Source: Hymenobacter negativus (GTDB lineage Bacteria > Bacteroidota > Bacteroidia > Cytophagales > Hymenobacteraceae). From it: a stretch of DNA of 64,000 nucleotides. The notes below the pieces were generated by a model. It was not told the origin of the DNA. It did no database searches and saw only the letters and a program-made list of their open reading frames with translations. Every line of letters begins with the position of its first letter. Within the stretch, counting starts at the first letter, position 1. The stretch spans positions 48,858-112,857 of the forward strand of contig NZ_JAEDAE010000013.1 of assembly GCF_016056375.1 (NCBI RefSeq). Direction: 5' to 3'. Below, one piece after another: positions 8,250 to 17,132 of the stretch. Made by a program: the position numbers and the translations under genes.

Positions 8250-11200
8250 ATGACTACGCTAAGCAGTTTAATTCAACTCTCCACGGCTTTTTCCGCTGAG
8301 ATTGACTTATCGACGGATTTTTGCTATAACCTCACCGCTCCCGACCAAAAGATTGAAGGCTACCTGCCCAATCGCAGTTCGAGGCGCGTGATGAAGGCAA
8401 TTCTGGACACGATTTCGCCAGGTACTGACCATAAGGTGCACCTTATTCAGGCATCATATGGTACTGGCAAGTCGTATCTACTGCTTATGTTGGCCCACTT
8501 GCTGGGCAATAATAACGCCGAGGTATTGGCTACTTTTCTGCACAAAATTGCAGACAAAGAAGCCCAAATCAAGGATGGCTTAACTGCAAAGCTGACGGCC
8601 CTGACTGAGCGCGATGATAGATTTTTGGTTGTCATCCCCAATTATGGAGAAACCAACTTTCGGCACGCTCTACTGAAAGGCTTGATTGCGGCCTTGGATA
8701 AGCAAGGCCTTACTCGGCCACCCACTATATACCAGCGTGCTGCTGAGGTGCTGGAAGGCTGGGCCGTTTCCAATAAAGCAGTATATGAGCAATTCTCTCA
8801 AAAGCTTAGCGGCATTCGAATCGAGGATTTTATTGGGCTCCTTCGCGAGTTAGATGCGCCCACTTACCAATCCTTTAAAACCTACTTCCGGGAGATTGTC
8901 CATAACTCATTTGATGAGTCTGACATGGCTGACGTGTACACTGTGTATGCGGATACTGCCAAAAGCATTGCTCCTCATGGCTATCGGGGCATCGTAGTGC
9001 TCTACGATGAGTTTGGCGATATGCTAAACCGAATGATAAACTCGCCAGAGGGGTCTGGCCTAGCGGTGCAGAAGTTTGTAGAAGGAGTGAAACGTGGTGG
9101 GAACGGAGCAAACATTCTGTTTCTGGCCGCTACCCACCAAAACCCTTCTTCTCTGCAAGAAGACAAAAAACAGGATATAAGCAAGATTATCGGTCGATTC
9201 GACACTCATTTGCTTGGTGCTACGAAAGACACGTTGGATGGCTCATCTGATGATGTAGAAATCACCGATGCCACCGAGATAATGGGAACGGTTTTCATTC
9301 GGCCAGCTGATACAAAGCCCCAGTTAGATGCGCTGCTTAAAGCGGATGATTACGCGAGTGATGCAGTTGATTCGGTGCGTAAACAAGGGCTATATGGTAA
9401 GCAAACTGCTGAATGGATAGGCCACAACGTGGTCGAAAACCTGTTCCCGCTCCACCCACTTACCGCCCGGCTCCTACCTAAATTCTCGAATGAGTTCGCA
9501 CAAAACACGCGGACTATGTTCAATTTCCTCAGCCCTAGTCAGCTTGAGATAGGTGGCTTACAGCATTTCCTGACGAATCAGCCATTAATCGACGATAGTG
9601 GAAGGCCGACCCTATTCACGCCTGACCGGCTATTTGACTTTTTTGAGGCCAACCTAAAGGAAGTCAAGTTTGGCATCAATCTGCTCGATGATTATAAAAA
9701 TGCTGCTGCCAAAGTAACCGGAGAAATTGATGCAGAACGTTTACTTCGCAATGTTCTCATAATGAAAGCCGTGCGCGATAAGCGTTTAGCACCGCGTCGA
9801 GAAATGCTATTTTGGGCACAGAACTGGCGTACTACTCGCATCGCTGAATTCAACGCTCTCCTGGATGGCCTAGTGAGTAAAGAATGGTTAGAGCATAATC
9901 CAACGGACCATACATACGATTTCCCTTCCTCGGGTGCCCTATCGGTGGGAAACGTAGTGAAGGAAGAAGAAGCTAACCTAGCTGGCTTTAAGCTGGGGAC
10001 TTGCATAGGCATTTGGAATAGTCTGGAGCCCCGCCTAGCGCTCGAATCGGCTGACCAACTAAGGCGGTATGAAGTAGTGCCTATCTACCAAGCTGCCGAT
10101 TCACGAGAGAAACTAGAAAAGCTGGCAGAATACTACAAAGGCCAAGCTGAAAACTGGTCGACAACGGGCTATGTCTTTCCGTTGATAGCTGATAATCCTG
10201 ATGCTGTCAAACAGCTTGCCCAAGGAGTCGTTGCTAATAAAGCCGCCCTACCTTATGTATTTTATGCTCAGCCACGAGACCCGTTGTTCTTTGCTGAGCC
10301 ACTGAAGAAGACGGTAAAGTATGAGGCGTTGCGAATTGCGATGCAGCGCGACGATATCGTTAACAATCCTGCCCGTAAAGAAAAAGTAAGCGAGCAGCTA
10401 CGCACCGTAGAGGCAGAACTGCGTAATATTATCAAGCGCCTGTTCGAGCCAATCAACTGGGAATGGTTTTATGCAGACGATAAAACCGCTCGGGAATTTA
10501 CAAATACTCGCGGTTTCAACAGCTGGTTTGAAGAGAAAGTAGATGAACGGTTCTCGGAGGTTCCTGCTATCAAAGACGAAGCTTTGTGGTTCGTCAAACG
10601 AACCGTGCGCGCTGCCGACCGTGATAGAGCATTTGCCAGCATCTATAATGCTGAACCCAACAGAATCCCACTGGATAGCACTGGGAATGCCCCAGAAGAG
10701 CGCATCCTGCGTAATTTCTTTCAGAAGCTTACCTTATCAAAGCAGAAGTCTAGCGAGAAGGGTATTCAGTACGGCGATGTTACTTCGCCTGATTCTGGTA
10801 CTCCTGAAGCAGCCATTTTCAAACACTTTGATAAAATTTTGAAAGGGAAGGATAGCGGTGCTCCAGCACCTGAGCTATTCACTCCGCTGTTGCAAGCGCC
10901 TTATGGGTTGTCAGAGCACCTGATTAAGTTTTTCTTCGGGTGCTATGTACGCCTTCATTCCCTGCAAATCACTCTCTTTCAAAGAGGGATGTTCAAGGAG
11001 AAAAATACCGAACTGTTCAAAGAACTGTTTAAAAAACCGGTTGATTTTAGAGTCCGGCGAGTAGATATGTCCTCCAAAGAGGAAAGCTACTTCAAAGATT
11101 TGAGGGACTTATTTGATAAAAAAACAGCAAACTCATTTGGGGAAATTGCGCGCCAACTTCAGGGGATACAGCTCTCGGCCCTGCAAAAAACGCTGATAGT

Positions 11201-12911
11201 ACAGCAAGGCGGTGAAGTGAAGGGCTTTTTCGAGGCTGTTGCTGAATTGGGAAGGCAAGCGACTATCCCAGAGCCAGAAGCACGAGCACTTTTCCTGGAA
11301 ACACTACCGAACAGCTTGGTAGGCGCTGCTTCGCAGGAAGCTTTTGAGGATGACCCAGCAAATAAACCTAAGCTCCTCGACAAGCTACGCTCCTTCAGGC
11401 AGTTTCCATTAGACGCAGATAAGCGGTTTCGCTTGGAAACCCTGCAATTACTGGCGAAAGAGGTTTTTGGAGAAACCATCATCAGCAAAGACGAAATCCT
11501 TGGCGTAACGCAGCGATGGTTTAAGGGCCTGTCAGCAGCTCAGCGCATGGCTTCCTATGCTAATCCGCGCATAGCGTCTTGGGTAAACCTTATCAAGAAT
11601 GGCCCGATGAGTAAGGACATTCTGTCTTGGTACTTCTCCGAGCTGACTGATACCCCCCTGAACGATTGGGAGGGTAACCTCCATATTCGTCAGGCAAAAT
11701 ATGTGCAGGAGTTTCAGGGTTATAAAACGACCATCGAAGACTTCACTAGCGACCCCATTAAGGTGTTGCAACATATTGCGCGGGAAGTATTTGAAGTACC
11801 TGTTAGTGAATGCCCAACTGAAACTGTTTTTGGGGCATTGTTTAAAACCTGGTGGGTTTCGTTAGGCCAGCTCAAGCAGAATCATAACTACTCCGACACG
11901 GCCGCAAAGTGGATGATGGATAATATCGATTCCACCGCGCCCACTACGATTCTATATCTCGATACTATTCCGAGGCGCTGGATAGAAAAAGGAAACCTAC
12001 CAAGCATTATTCCTACGAAGTGGGAAGAATGGACCAATACTCATATATCCGCTGTCGCTGCTGAATACCAACGGTGCTATACCTTGATAGATGCTTGGCA
12101 GCCACCTGTAACGGAAGAAGAATTCTTTGCCGGAGTAGGTCAGGTGTTTGGTTTAGCAGAAATAACCTCCATTGAGGTCCTCAACAAAGGCATTCTATCT
12201 GAGTGGTTCGCCAACTTGCCCGCTCGCACACGGGAAGCAGACTGGCTCAATAAGACGTCGGATGACGCATTGTTGCTGAATCAGTTGCTTTCCGAAACCT
12301 CACTTTACAATTTATTTACTCAGACGCTGCCCACGCGCTGGGCCTTACCAATCCTAAAGGACATCAGCGCTGAAGAGCTACCTAAGTTTCTACAGAAAGT
12401 AGAAAATCTAAAAGGTAGTGTCGAGCAGTATCGTCGGCCCTTACTGGAAGTTGTTGCTGCGGTCGACAGAAAGAAGAAGTACGGGCACGAAACAGAGTAC
12501 TTGAGTTGGCTTTATGACAATCTGCGTAGCCAAGAGGCTTTTGCAGTTAAAGCAGATGGCGATGATACATTGCTTACCGACTCCTTAGCAAGGTTGATGC
12601 TCAGTCGCGCTAGAAGCAAAGCGAGCCTGGGTAAGCTTGTCGAAGAAGTGGCAGCTGACCTCGGGCTACCGGTTGACAATCATACCTGGGATAAAGACCA
12701 GCAGAAGGAGTTCGTAAATAGCTGGAATAAAGCGATAGTGACCATTCAAGGGTGGACCTTTCCTGAAGACCGCAAACTAGAGGATGCCCGAGCTGAGCTG
12801 AGCAGCTTCGTTCAAGAATTCTGCGACACCAAAGGCTTGACTTCTACTCAACGACGCAAACTTCTCAACGACCTCATCAACGAGTTGGTGCCGGCTGCGC
12901 AGGTACTATGA
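8250..12911 (+). CDS. brxC: BREX ATPase BrxC
   Basis: The protein has 1553 residues. The N-terminal P-loop AAA-type domain has Walker A ASYGTGKS around residues 68-75 and Walker B GIVVLYDEFGDM around 247-258. An ATHQNPSS sensor-like segment follows near residues 293-300. Length, motif spacing and the following PglZ and BrxL genes identify it as BrxC/PglY, the large ATPase of BREX phage-exclusion systems. It is required for exclusion, though its exact activity is unsettled. The long C-terminal region is helical and without recognisable motifs. Its TGA stop is embedded in the pglZ start (overlap of 4 bp), so the two are translationally coupled. It is distinct from, and longer than, the SspC-like ATPase at 1815-5042. 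Confidence 0.85.
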   Translation: MTTLSSLIQLSTAFSAEIDLSTDFCYNLTAPDQKIEGYLPNRSSRRVMKAILDTISPGTDHKVHLIQASYGTGKSYLLLMLAHLLGNNNAEVLATFLHKIADKEAQIKDGLTAKLTALTERDDRFLVVIPNYGETNFRHALLKGLIAALDKQGLTRPPTIYQRAAEVLEGWAVSNKAVYEQFSQKLSGIRIEDFIGLLRELDAPTYQSFKTYFREIVHNSFDESDMADVYTVYADTAKSIAPHGYRGIVVLYDEFGDMLNRMINSPEGSGLAVQKFVEGVKRGGNGANILFLAATHQNPSSLQEDKKQDISKIIGRFDTHLLGATKDTLDGSSDDVEITDATEIMGTVFIRPADTKPQLDALLKADDYASDAVDSVRKQGLYGKQTAEWIGHNVVENLFPLHPLTARLLPKFSNEFAQNTRTMFNFLSPSQLEIGGLQHFLTNQPLIDDSGRPTLFTPDRLFDFFEANLKEVKFGINLLDDYKNAAAKVTGEIDAERLLRNVLIMKAVRDKRLAPRREMLFWAQNWRTTRIAEFNALLDGLVSKEWLEHNPTDHTYDFPSSGALSVGNVVKEEEANLAGFKLGTCIGIWNSLEPRLALESADQLRRYEVVPIYQAADSREKLEKLAEYYKGQAENWSTTGYVFPLIADNPDAVKQLAQGVVANKAALPYVFYAQPRDPLFFAEPLKKTVKYEALRIAMQRDDIVNNPARKEKVSEQLRTVEAELRNIIKRLFEPINWEWFYADDKTAREFTNTRGFNSWFEEKVDERFSEVPAIKDEALWFVKRTVRAADRDRAFASIYNAEPNRIPLDSTGNAPEERILRNFFQKLTLSKQKSSEKGIQYGDVTSPDSGTPEAAIFKHFDKILKGKDSGAPAPELFTPLLQAPYGLSEHLIKFFFGCYVRLHSLQITLFQRGMFKEKNTELFKELFKKPVDFRVRRVDMSSKEESYFKDLRDLFDKKTANSFGEIARQLQGIQLSALQKTLIVQQGGEVKGFFEAVAELGRQATIPEPEARALFLETLPNSLVGAASQEAFEDDPANKPKLLDKLRSFRQFPLDADKRFRLETLQLLAKEVFGETIISKDEILGVTQRWFKGLSAAQRMASYANPRIASWVNLIKNGPMSKDILSWYFSELTDTPLNDWEGNLHIRQAKYVQEFQGYKTTIEDFTSDPIKVLQHIAREVFEVPVSECPTETVFGALFKTWWVSLGQLKQNHNYSDTAAKWMMDNIDSTAPTTILYLDTIPRRWIEKGNLPSIIPTKWEEWTNTHISAVAAEYQRCYTLIDAWQPPVTEEEFFAGVGQVFGLAEITSIEVLNKGILSEWFANLPARTREADWLNKTSDDALLLNQLLSETSLYNLFTQTLPTRWALPILKDISAEELPKFLQKVENLKGSVEQYRRPLLEVVAAVDRKKKYGHETEYLSWLYDNLRSQEAFAVKADGDDTLLTDSLARLMLSRARSKASLGKLVEEVAADLGLPVDNHTWDKDQQKEFVNSWNKAIVTIQGWTFPEDRKLEDARAELSSFVQEFCDTKGLTSTQRRKLLNDLINELVPAAQVL

Positions 12912-15244
12912 AAATTTACCTAGACCCTTTTAGCCTACAACCGGCCTCTGAAGCACTAGAAGTGGCGGATGATGCGAGTTATGTAGTGGCTCGCTGCCTA
13001 CTACTTGACTTTATGCGTAGCGCTGGACAAAGCAATCGAGATGTGATTGTTCGCCAAAAACCATGGATTGAATGGTTTGGTGACCTGCCTCAGACTCTAA
13101 TCGCGCGAGTTTCCCCTTTAGCACTACTCCATCAGAAGCATCCCAACGTCACGTTGCCAGCTGACCTTGTAGAGCAAGATGTGCAAGAGTTGAATTTGCT
13201 CGTTGATATTGATTTTGAGCCTTCTGTCGCTGGCATCACAAAGCACTTTTTTAGTAAGCTATTTAAGCAGCCTGTTACCCCCGATGCCTCTACCGTATAT
13301 GCGCTGGCACGGTTTGTTGTTCAGAATCCCACTCTGTACAACAAACGATACCTACGCCAACTCTGGAGCCAGCATCTAGAGCAACTCCCAACTGCTTTAG
13401 AGCCGCTTAAACTGGCTGACGCTGCCTTTGCGAAAACCTTGGGAGAGGGCATCTATCTTGGTGGCAACACTGAGTTAGCCTCTGATTGGGAGCATGATAA
13501 TACTGTCTGGTTAAAAAGGACTTATCAGATTCAAATAACTGACTTGCAGCAGCTCAAGTTATTGAGTTGGACAAAGCCACCCTTTAAGATTGCGGATGCC
13601 GAATCAGTGTTGGAGAAGAAGGTTAAGCACTGTGTCACAGCAGAGCTTAAAAAAGGCGTGCCGCCGTTAGAGGTACTTCCAGGCCGCTATAGTGGCGAGC
13701 TACAAGCTATTCTTTCGGCTGCTATAAAGGTTGATGCTGCGCTACTATCGGCTCTGGAAACCCGCTATGCGGATATTATAGCAAATGATTCACAACTGCA
13801 TAGACAGCTTCGGGTACTTGTAAATCCCGAACTTGTAACGCCTCCAGATGAACAAGCGTTAGCCAGCCTACCATTGTTGGAGCAATTACGGGTTTGGCAG
13901 AAATGGGCTACAACCAGTTTTATCCCCTACAAATTCTGGCTTGACCAGGTGAAAGACCCGGCGGCCGAAGTACTAGATAGGGTTGAGGAATTTTCCAACC
14001 AGTATGGCGATTGGTTATTTGTCAACTACTCGACACTGATTGATGATGAGCGTATTTTAACAAATAGTAACGTTCGGCAACGAGCCCAGCAGTTACTTAG
14101 CTCACCTGGCAGCCGGCTCATTTGGCTTATAATAGATGGCTTGCCTGATGCTTACACCGCACTTCTAATGGCAGCGTTAAAAAAGCATGGCCTGAACAAA
14201 ATCAAGACGGAGTATGCGCTAACTGCCCTACCTACTATTACAGCGATAGGTATTCCGGCATTGCTAAATGGGCTTAGGCCAGACGCTTCTGCATTCATTT
14301 CCGATTCTAAGAAACGCAAAGAAGCCTTAGTGCAAGCATTTCCTAATCAGAATGTTGCTTTTTCTAATCTAACTGGAAATTTCGCTGAAACACTCGATGC
14401 TAACGCGGACTTGTACTGCTTGCATTGGCGCGATTTAGACGAGTACCAGCATAAGGAAGATAATCAGATTGAAGGAACACGGGCTGATTACATCGGCTAC
14501 GAGTTGGACAAGCGTATCGGATTACTAGCAGCAGCTATGCGGGCGAATCCTGACCGTCGCACAAAACTGCTCATTTCAACTGACCACGGGGCTACCCGCT
14601 GTCTGCGTAATGAGTCGGGTATCAGCAATAAGAAGATAAGGGAGGCCGCTGCCGAATCACACGAGCGCTGTATTAAGCTTGTCGGCAAGCTAGAACATGA
14701 GCACCTTGATGCTGAAGAAACCTACCACTTGACGAGAGAAATAACCTACAACCAGGATGATTGGGTAGCAGCCCGCGGTTACCGGTATTTCGGCAGGAAT
14801 GACCACGGCTACCGTCATGGCGGCCTGTCGCCAGAAGAAACCATTGTCCCAGTTTTAGTGGCAGAAATGGGGGTGATAACTGTAACTGAGTTAGCTATAA
14901 GCTACTTCGGCAAGAAAGAGTTGGAGTTGGGTAAAACCCTTAAGGACGTGCAATTCCGCATACATAACCCTAATGACTTTATCGTTGAGCTACGGGGCTT
15001 ATCATTAGCGGAAGACTCAAAGACTGAGTTCGTTCTTCCAGCACAGCTAGCACCAAATAGCAGCGTGGCACTGAAGACTAAGTTAAAGCTGCCTTCATCA
15101 CTACGCCCTAAAGAGAAATCCGTAAGTCTAACCGCCTCGCTAGAATACGTGGTACAGGGAGACCCCTACACTACGCAAGCTTCTGTTTCAGTGCCTATCC
15201 AGCAGGCTAATGAGTTGGATGACTTTGACTTTGATATTTTGTAG
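12908..15244 (+). CDS. pglZ: BREX protein PglZ
   Basis: This 778-residue protein carries an alkaline-phosphatase-superfamily PglZ domain in its middle and C-terminal part. The metal-binding motifs are LIIDGLPD (Asp410), STDHGATR (Asp559, His560) and GRNDHGYRHGG (Asp632, His633). PglZ is the signature protein of BREX and is needed for both modification and phage exclusion in characterised types; its substrate is not settled here. The N-terminal 390 residues are helical. The last 100 residues look like a beta-sandwich, in the stretch VQFRIHNPNDFIVELRG onward. It overlaps brxC by 4 bp, and brxL starts 3 bp downstream. The motif evidence for PglZ is strong. Confidence 0.88.
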   Translation: MKIYLDPFSLQPASEALEVADDASYVVARCLLLDFMRSAGQSNRDVIVRQKPWIEWFGDLPQTLIARVSPLALLHQKHPNVTLPADLVEQDVQELNLLVDIDFEPSVAGITKHFFSKLFKQPVTPDASTVYALARFVVQNPTLYNKRYLRQLWSQHLEQLPTALEPLKLADAAFAKTLGEGIYLGGNTELASDWEHDNTVWLKRTYQIQITDLQQLKLLSWTKPPFKIADAESVLEKKVKHCVTAELKKGVPPLEVLPGRYSGELQAILSAAIKVDAALLSALETRYADIIANDSQLHRQLRVLVNPELVTPPDEQALASLPLLEQLRVWQKWATTSFIPYKFWLDQVKDPAAEVLDRVEEFSNQYGDWLFVNYSTLIDDERILTNSNVRQRAQQLLSSPGSRLIWLIIDGLPDAYTALLMAALKKHGLNKIKTEYALTALPTITAIGIPALLNGLRPDASAFISDSKKRKEALVQAFPNQNVAFSNLTGNFAETLDANADLYCLHWRDLDEYQHKEDNQIEGTRADYIGYELDKRIGLLAAAMRANPDRRTKLLISTDHGATRCLRNESGISNKKIREAAAESHERCIKLVGKLEHEHLDAEETYHLTREITYNQDDWVAARGYRYFGRNDHGYRHGGLSPEETIVPVLVAEMGVITVTELAISYFGKKELELGKTLKDVQFRIHNPNDFIVELRGLSLAEDSKTEFVLPAQLAPNSSVALKTKLKLPSSLRPKEKSVSLTASLEYVVQGDPYTTQASVSVPIQQANELDDFDFDIL

Positions 15245-15247
15245 AGT

Positions 15248-16741
15248 ATGAACGACGCGCTCCGCCAAAAAGTAACTGACGTGTTCGAGTCAGATAGCAT
15301 TGATAAAAGTCTCTATAGTGGCTCCGGTCTTAATGAGCAAAGCATCCCGGTGTTCGTTGGAGAATGGCTTATTGACCGTCAACTAAAAGGGGGCGAATGG
15401 GATGAGGATGTCAAGCAGCAGGTAATTGCTTTTGTACGCAAGTTCATGCCGAGCAAAGATGACGTCGAGGACCTCAAACAGCGCCTTCGTAACGGCGATA
15501 ATGTGTCGGTACTCGAATACGTTAGCCCGAGGGTAGACTTAACTAAAGACCAGACCTTTTTAGAATCAGGCAGTCTCGGTAACCAGAAAGTCCAAATTGA
15601 GGAGCACTTGCTCAGCCGCTATCCCCGCTTGCTGAAAGGGGGCATGTGGGGCATAGCCATTTACCAGTACCGCCGGACCGATAAGGGCGGAGAAGTATGG
15701 CTGAGCGAATTTAAGCCCTTGCAGGCTGCCAAAATAGAGGTTGACGAGTATGTAGAAAAGCGCCACTTGTTCTCCCGAGAGGAGTGGACGCAACTTCTTA
15801 TCAACTCTCTCGGCTACAATGCTGAAGGGCCAGGAGGATATACGGAAGATAAAACCCGCTTGGCACTGCTCACTCGCTTAATACCGTTTGTGCAAAGGCG
15901 GGTCAATCTCTTTGAGTTAGCTCCGAAAGGAACTGGCAAATCATTTCTGTTTGGCCAGTTCTCGCGCTACTCTCGCCTGATTGAAGGGGGTGCTGTTTCT
16001 CCGGCTGTGCTTTTCTACAACGAGAATACAAAGGTTCCTGGGTTGTTTACTCAGTTTGATATCGTTGTGTTTGACGAAGCACAATCCCTTTCTTTCAGCA
16101 GTCCTGACGAAACGGTGGCCAAGCTAAAGGGCTACTTGGAGCAAGGCAAATACTCCAAAGGCAAGTTCACAGTATCAGCAGATGCTGGCGCAGTTTTTAT
16201 CGCCAACGTTCAGATTGACCGGGATAAAATGCCTGTTAACGCCAAGCATTTATTTAGTGATTTACCAACCATACTGCAAGAAACCGCCCTCCTCGACCGT
16301 ATCCACGGGCTTCTGCCTGGCTGGCATTTGCCACGAATGGGAGTGGATGCCCTATCGAAAGGCGTAGGTTTAAAAGCCGATTATCTAGGTGAAATATTTC
16401 ATGCTCTTCGCTTCCGCATAGAGTATGACAAGTTTGTCGAAGAGAGACAGCACTTAATTGACTCTAAGGATTTTCGCGACGTTCGCGCCATCTTAAAATT
16501 ATCCGCCGGCTTCCTTAAACTTTTGTTCCCAGACCTTTCTACAGTTACGGACCAGGAATTTGAAGTATACTGCCTGCAACCTGCCATCAACCTGCGCCAA
16601 CGTTTGCGTGAGCAGCTTTCTTACATGGACCCAGAGTTTTCTAGGCATGAAATAACACTACGGCGCGTGCCAGCTTCCGCCATGAACCACGAGGTTGTTT
16701 CGGTAGAAGAGTCCGAAGAAACGAATGAAGTGGAAGCCTAG
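15248..16741 (+). CDS. brxL: BREX protein BrxL (short form, AAA+ core)
   Basis: This 497-residue AAA+ protein has Walker A APKGTGKS at residues 225-232 and Walker B IVVFDEAQSL with Asp276/Glu277. The N-terminal part contains the conserved ERY/DK-type segments of BrxL (for example LLSRYPRLLKGGMWG). Its length fits the shorter BrxL family of about 450-500 residues; the longer type 1 form of about 680 residues has a Lon-like C-terminal region. I see no Lon-type serine-lysine protease domain at the end. BrxL is a DNA-binding ring ATPase needed for phage exclusion in several BREX types. It is the last gene of the operon, and its stop is 1 bp from the end of the convergent minus-strand gene at 16743. 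Confidence 0.85.
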   Translation: MNDALRQKVTDVFESDSIDKSLYSGSGLNEQSIPVFVGEWLIDRQLKGGEWDEDVKQQVIAFVRKFMPSKDDVEDLKQRLRNGDNVSVLEYVSPRVDLTKDQTFLESGSLGNQKVQIEEHLLSRYPRLLKGGMWGIAIYQYRRTDKGGEVWLSEFKPLQAAKIEVDEYVEKRHLFSREEWTQLLINSLGYNAEGPGGYTEDKTRLALLTRLIPFVQRRVNLFELAPKGTGKSFLFGQFSRYSRLIEGGAVSPAVLFYNENTKVPGLFTQFDIVVFDEAQSLSFSSPDETVAKLKGYLEQGKYSKGKFTVSADAGAVFIANVQIDRDKMPVNAKHLFSDLPTILQETALLDRIHGLLPGWHLPRMGVDALSKGVGLKADYLGEIFHALRFRIEYDKFVEERQHLIDSKDFRDVRAILKLSAGFLKLLFPDLSTVTDQEFEVYCLQPAINLRQRLREQLSYMDPEFSRHEITLRRVPASAMNHEVVSVEESEETNEVEA

Positions 16742-16742
16742 C

Positions 16743-17132
16743 TTACGTATCCATAACCACTGCACCCGTAGAACAAGCAGATTTGAAAAAAGCCATCTGC
16801 ATTTGAAAAGTGGCCAGCGCCTCGCCATCCGGCAATAGAAACCGCTGACTCGGGCTGTCTGGTGGAAACTGCAGCAGCTCGTTCGGCACGTCGAGGCTGC
16901 GCAGCAGGCGGTGCAGCAAACGGGGCTCCTCCTTCTTCAGGTTGCCGTTTTTCAGATTAATGATGGTGGTGTAGGGAAATTTGTGGGCCTCGCAAAACGG
17001 TAACAGCCCGCCCCTAGCAATCATCTTCAACCTGTTTTGGGCGTAGAGCAGCGCGTCCTGATAGGGCAGGGCCAGGCTCAGGTCGGGAAAGCTCAGGGGC
17101 GCTACTTCCGGCCCGCGTTTTTCTTCTTCCAT
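16743..17132 (-). CDS. Small HTH-like protein overlapping the end of topA
   Basis: This 129-residue protein contains a probable Cro/C1-like helix-turn-helix: the segment LPFCEAHKFPYTTIINLKNG followed by a helix around LLHRLLRSLDV (about residues 43-82). That would make it a plasmid regulator. Its first 31 bp overlap the 3' end of topA in another frame, so it is probably translated from the same transcript. A C-terminal Cys and the acidic-basic N-terminus (MEEEKRGPEV) give no further clue. The gene is convergent with brxL with essentially no intergenic space. The HTH is an eye reading; function unknown. Confidence 0.6.
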   Translation of the reverse strand: MEEEKRGPEVAPLSFPDLSLALPYQDALLYAQNRLKMIARGGLLPFCEAHKFPYTTIINLKNGNLKKEEPRLLHRLLRSLDVPNELLQFPPDSPSQRFLLPDGEALATFQMQMAFFKSACSTGAVVMDT

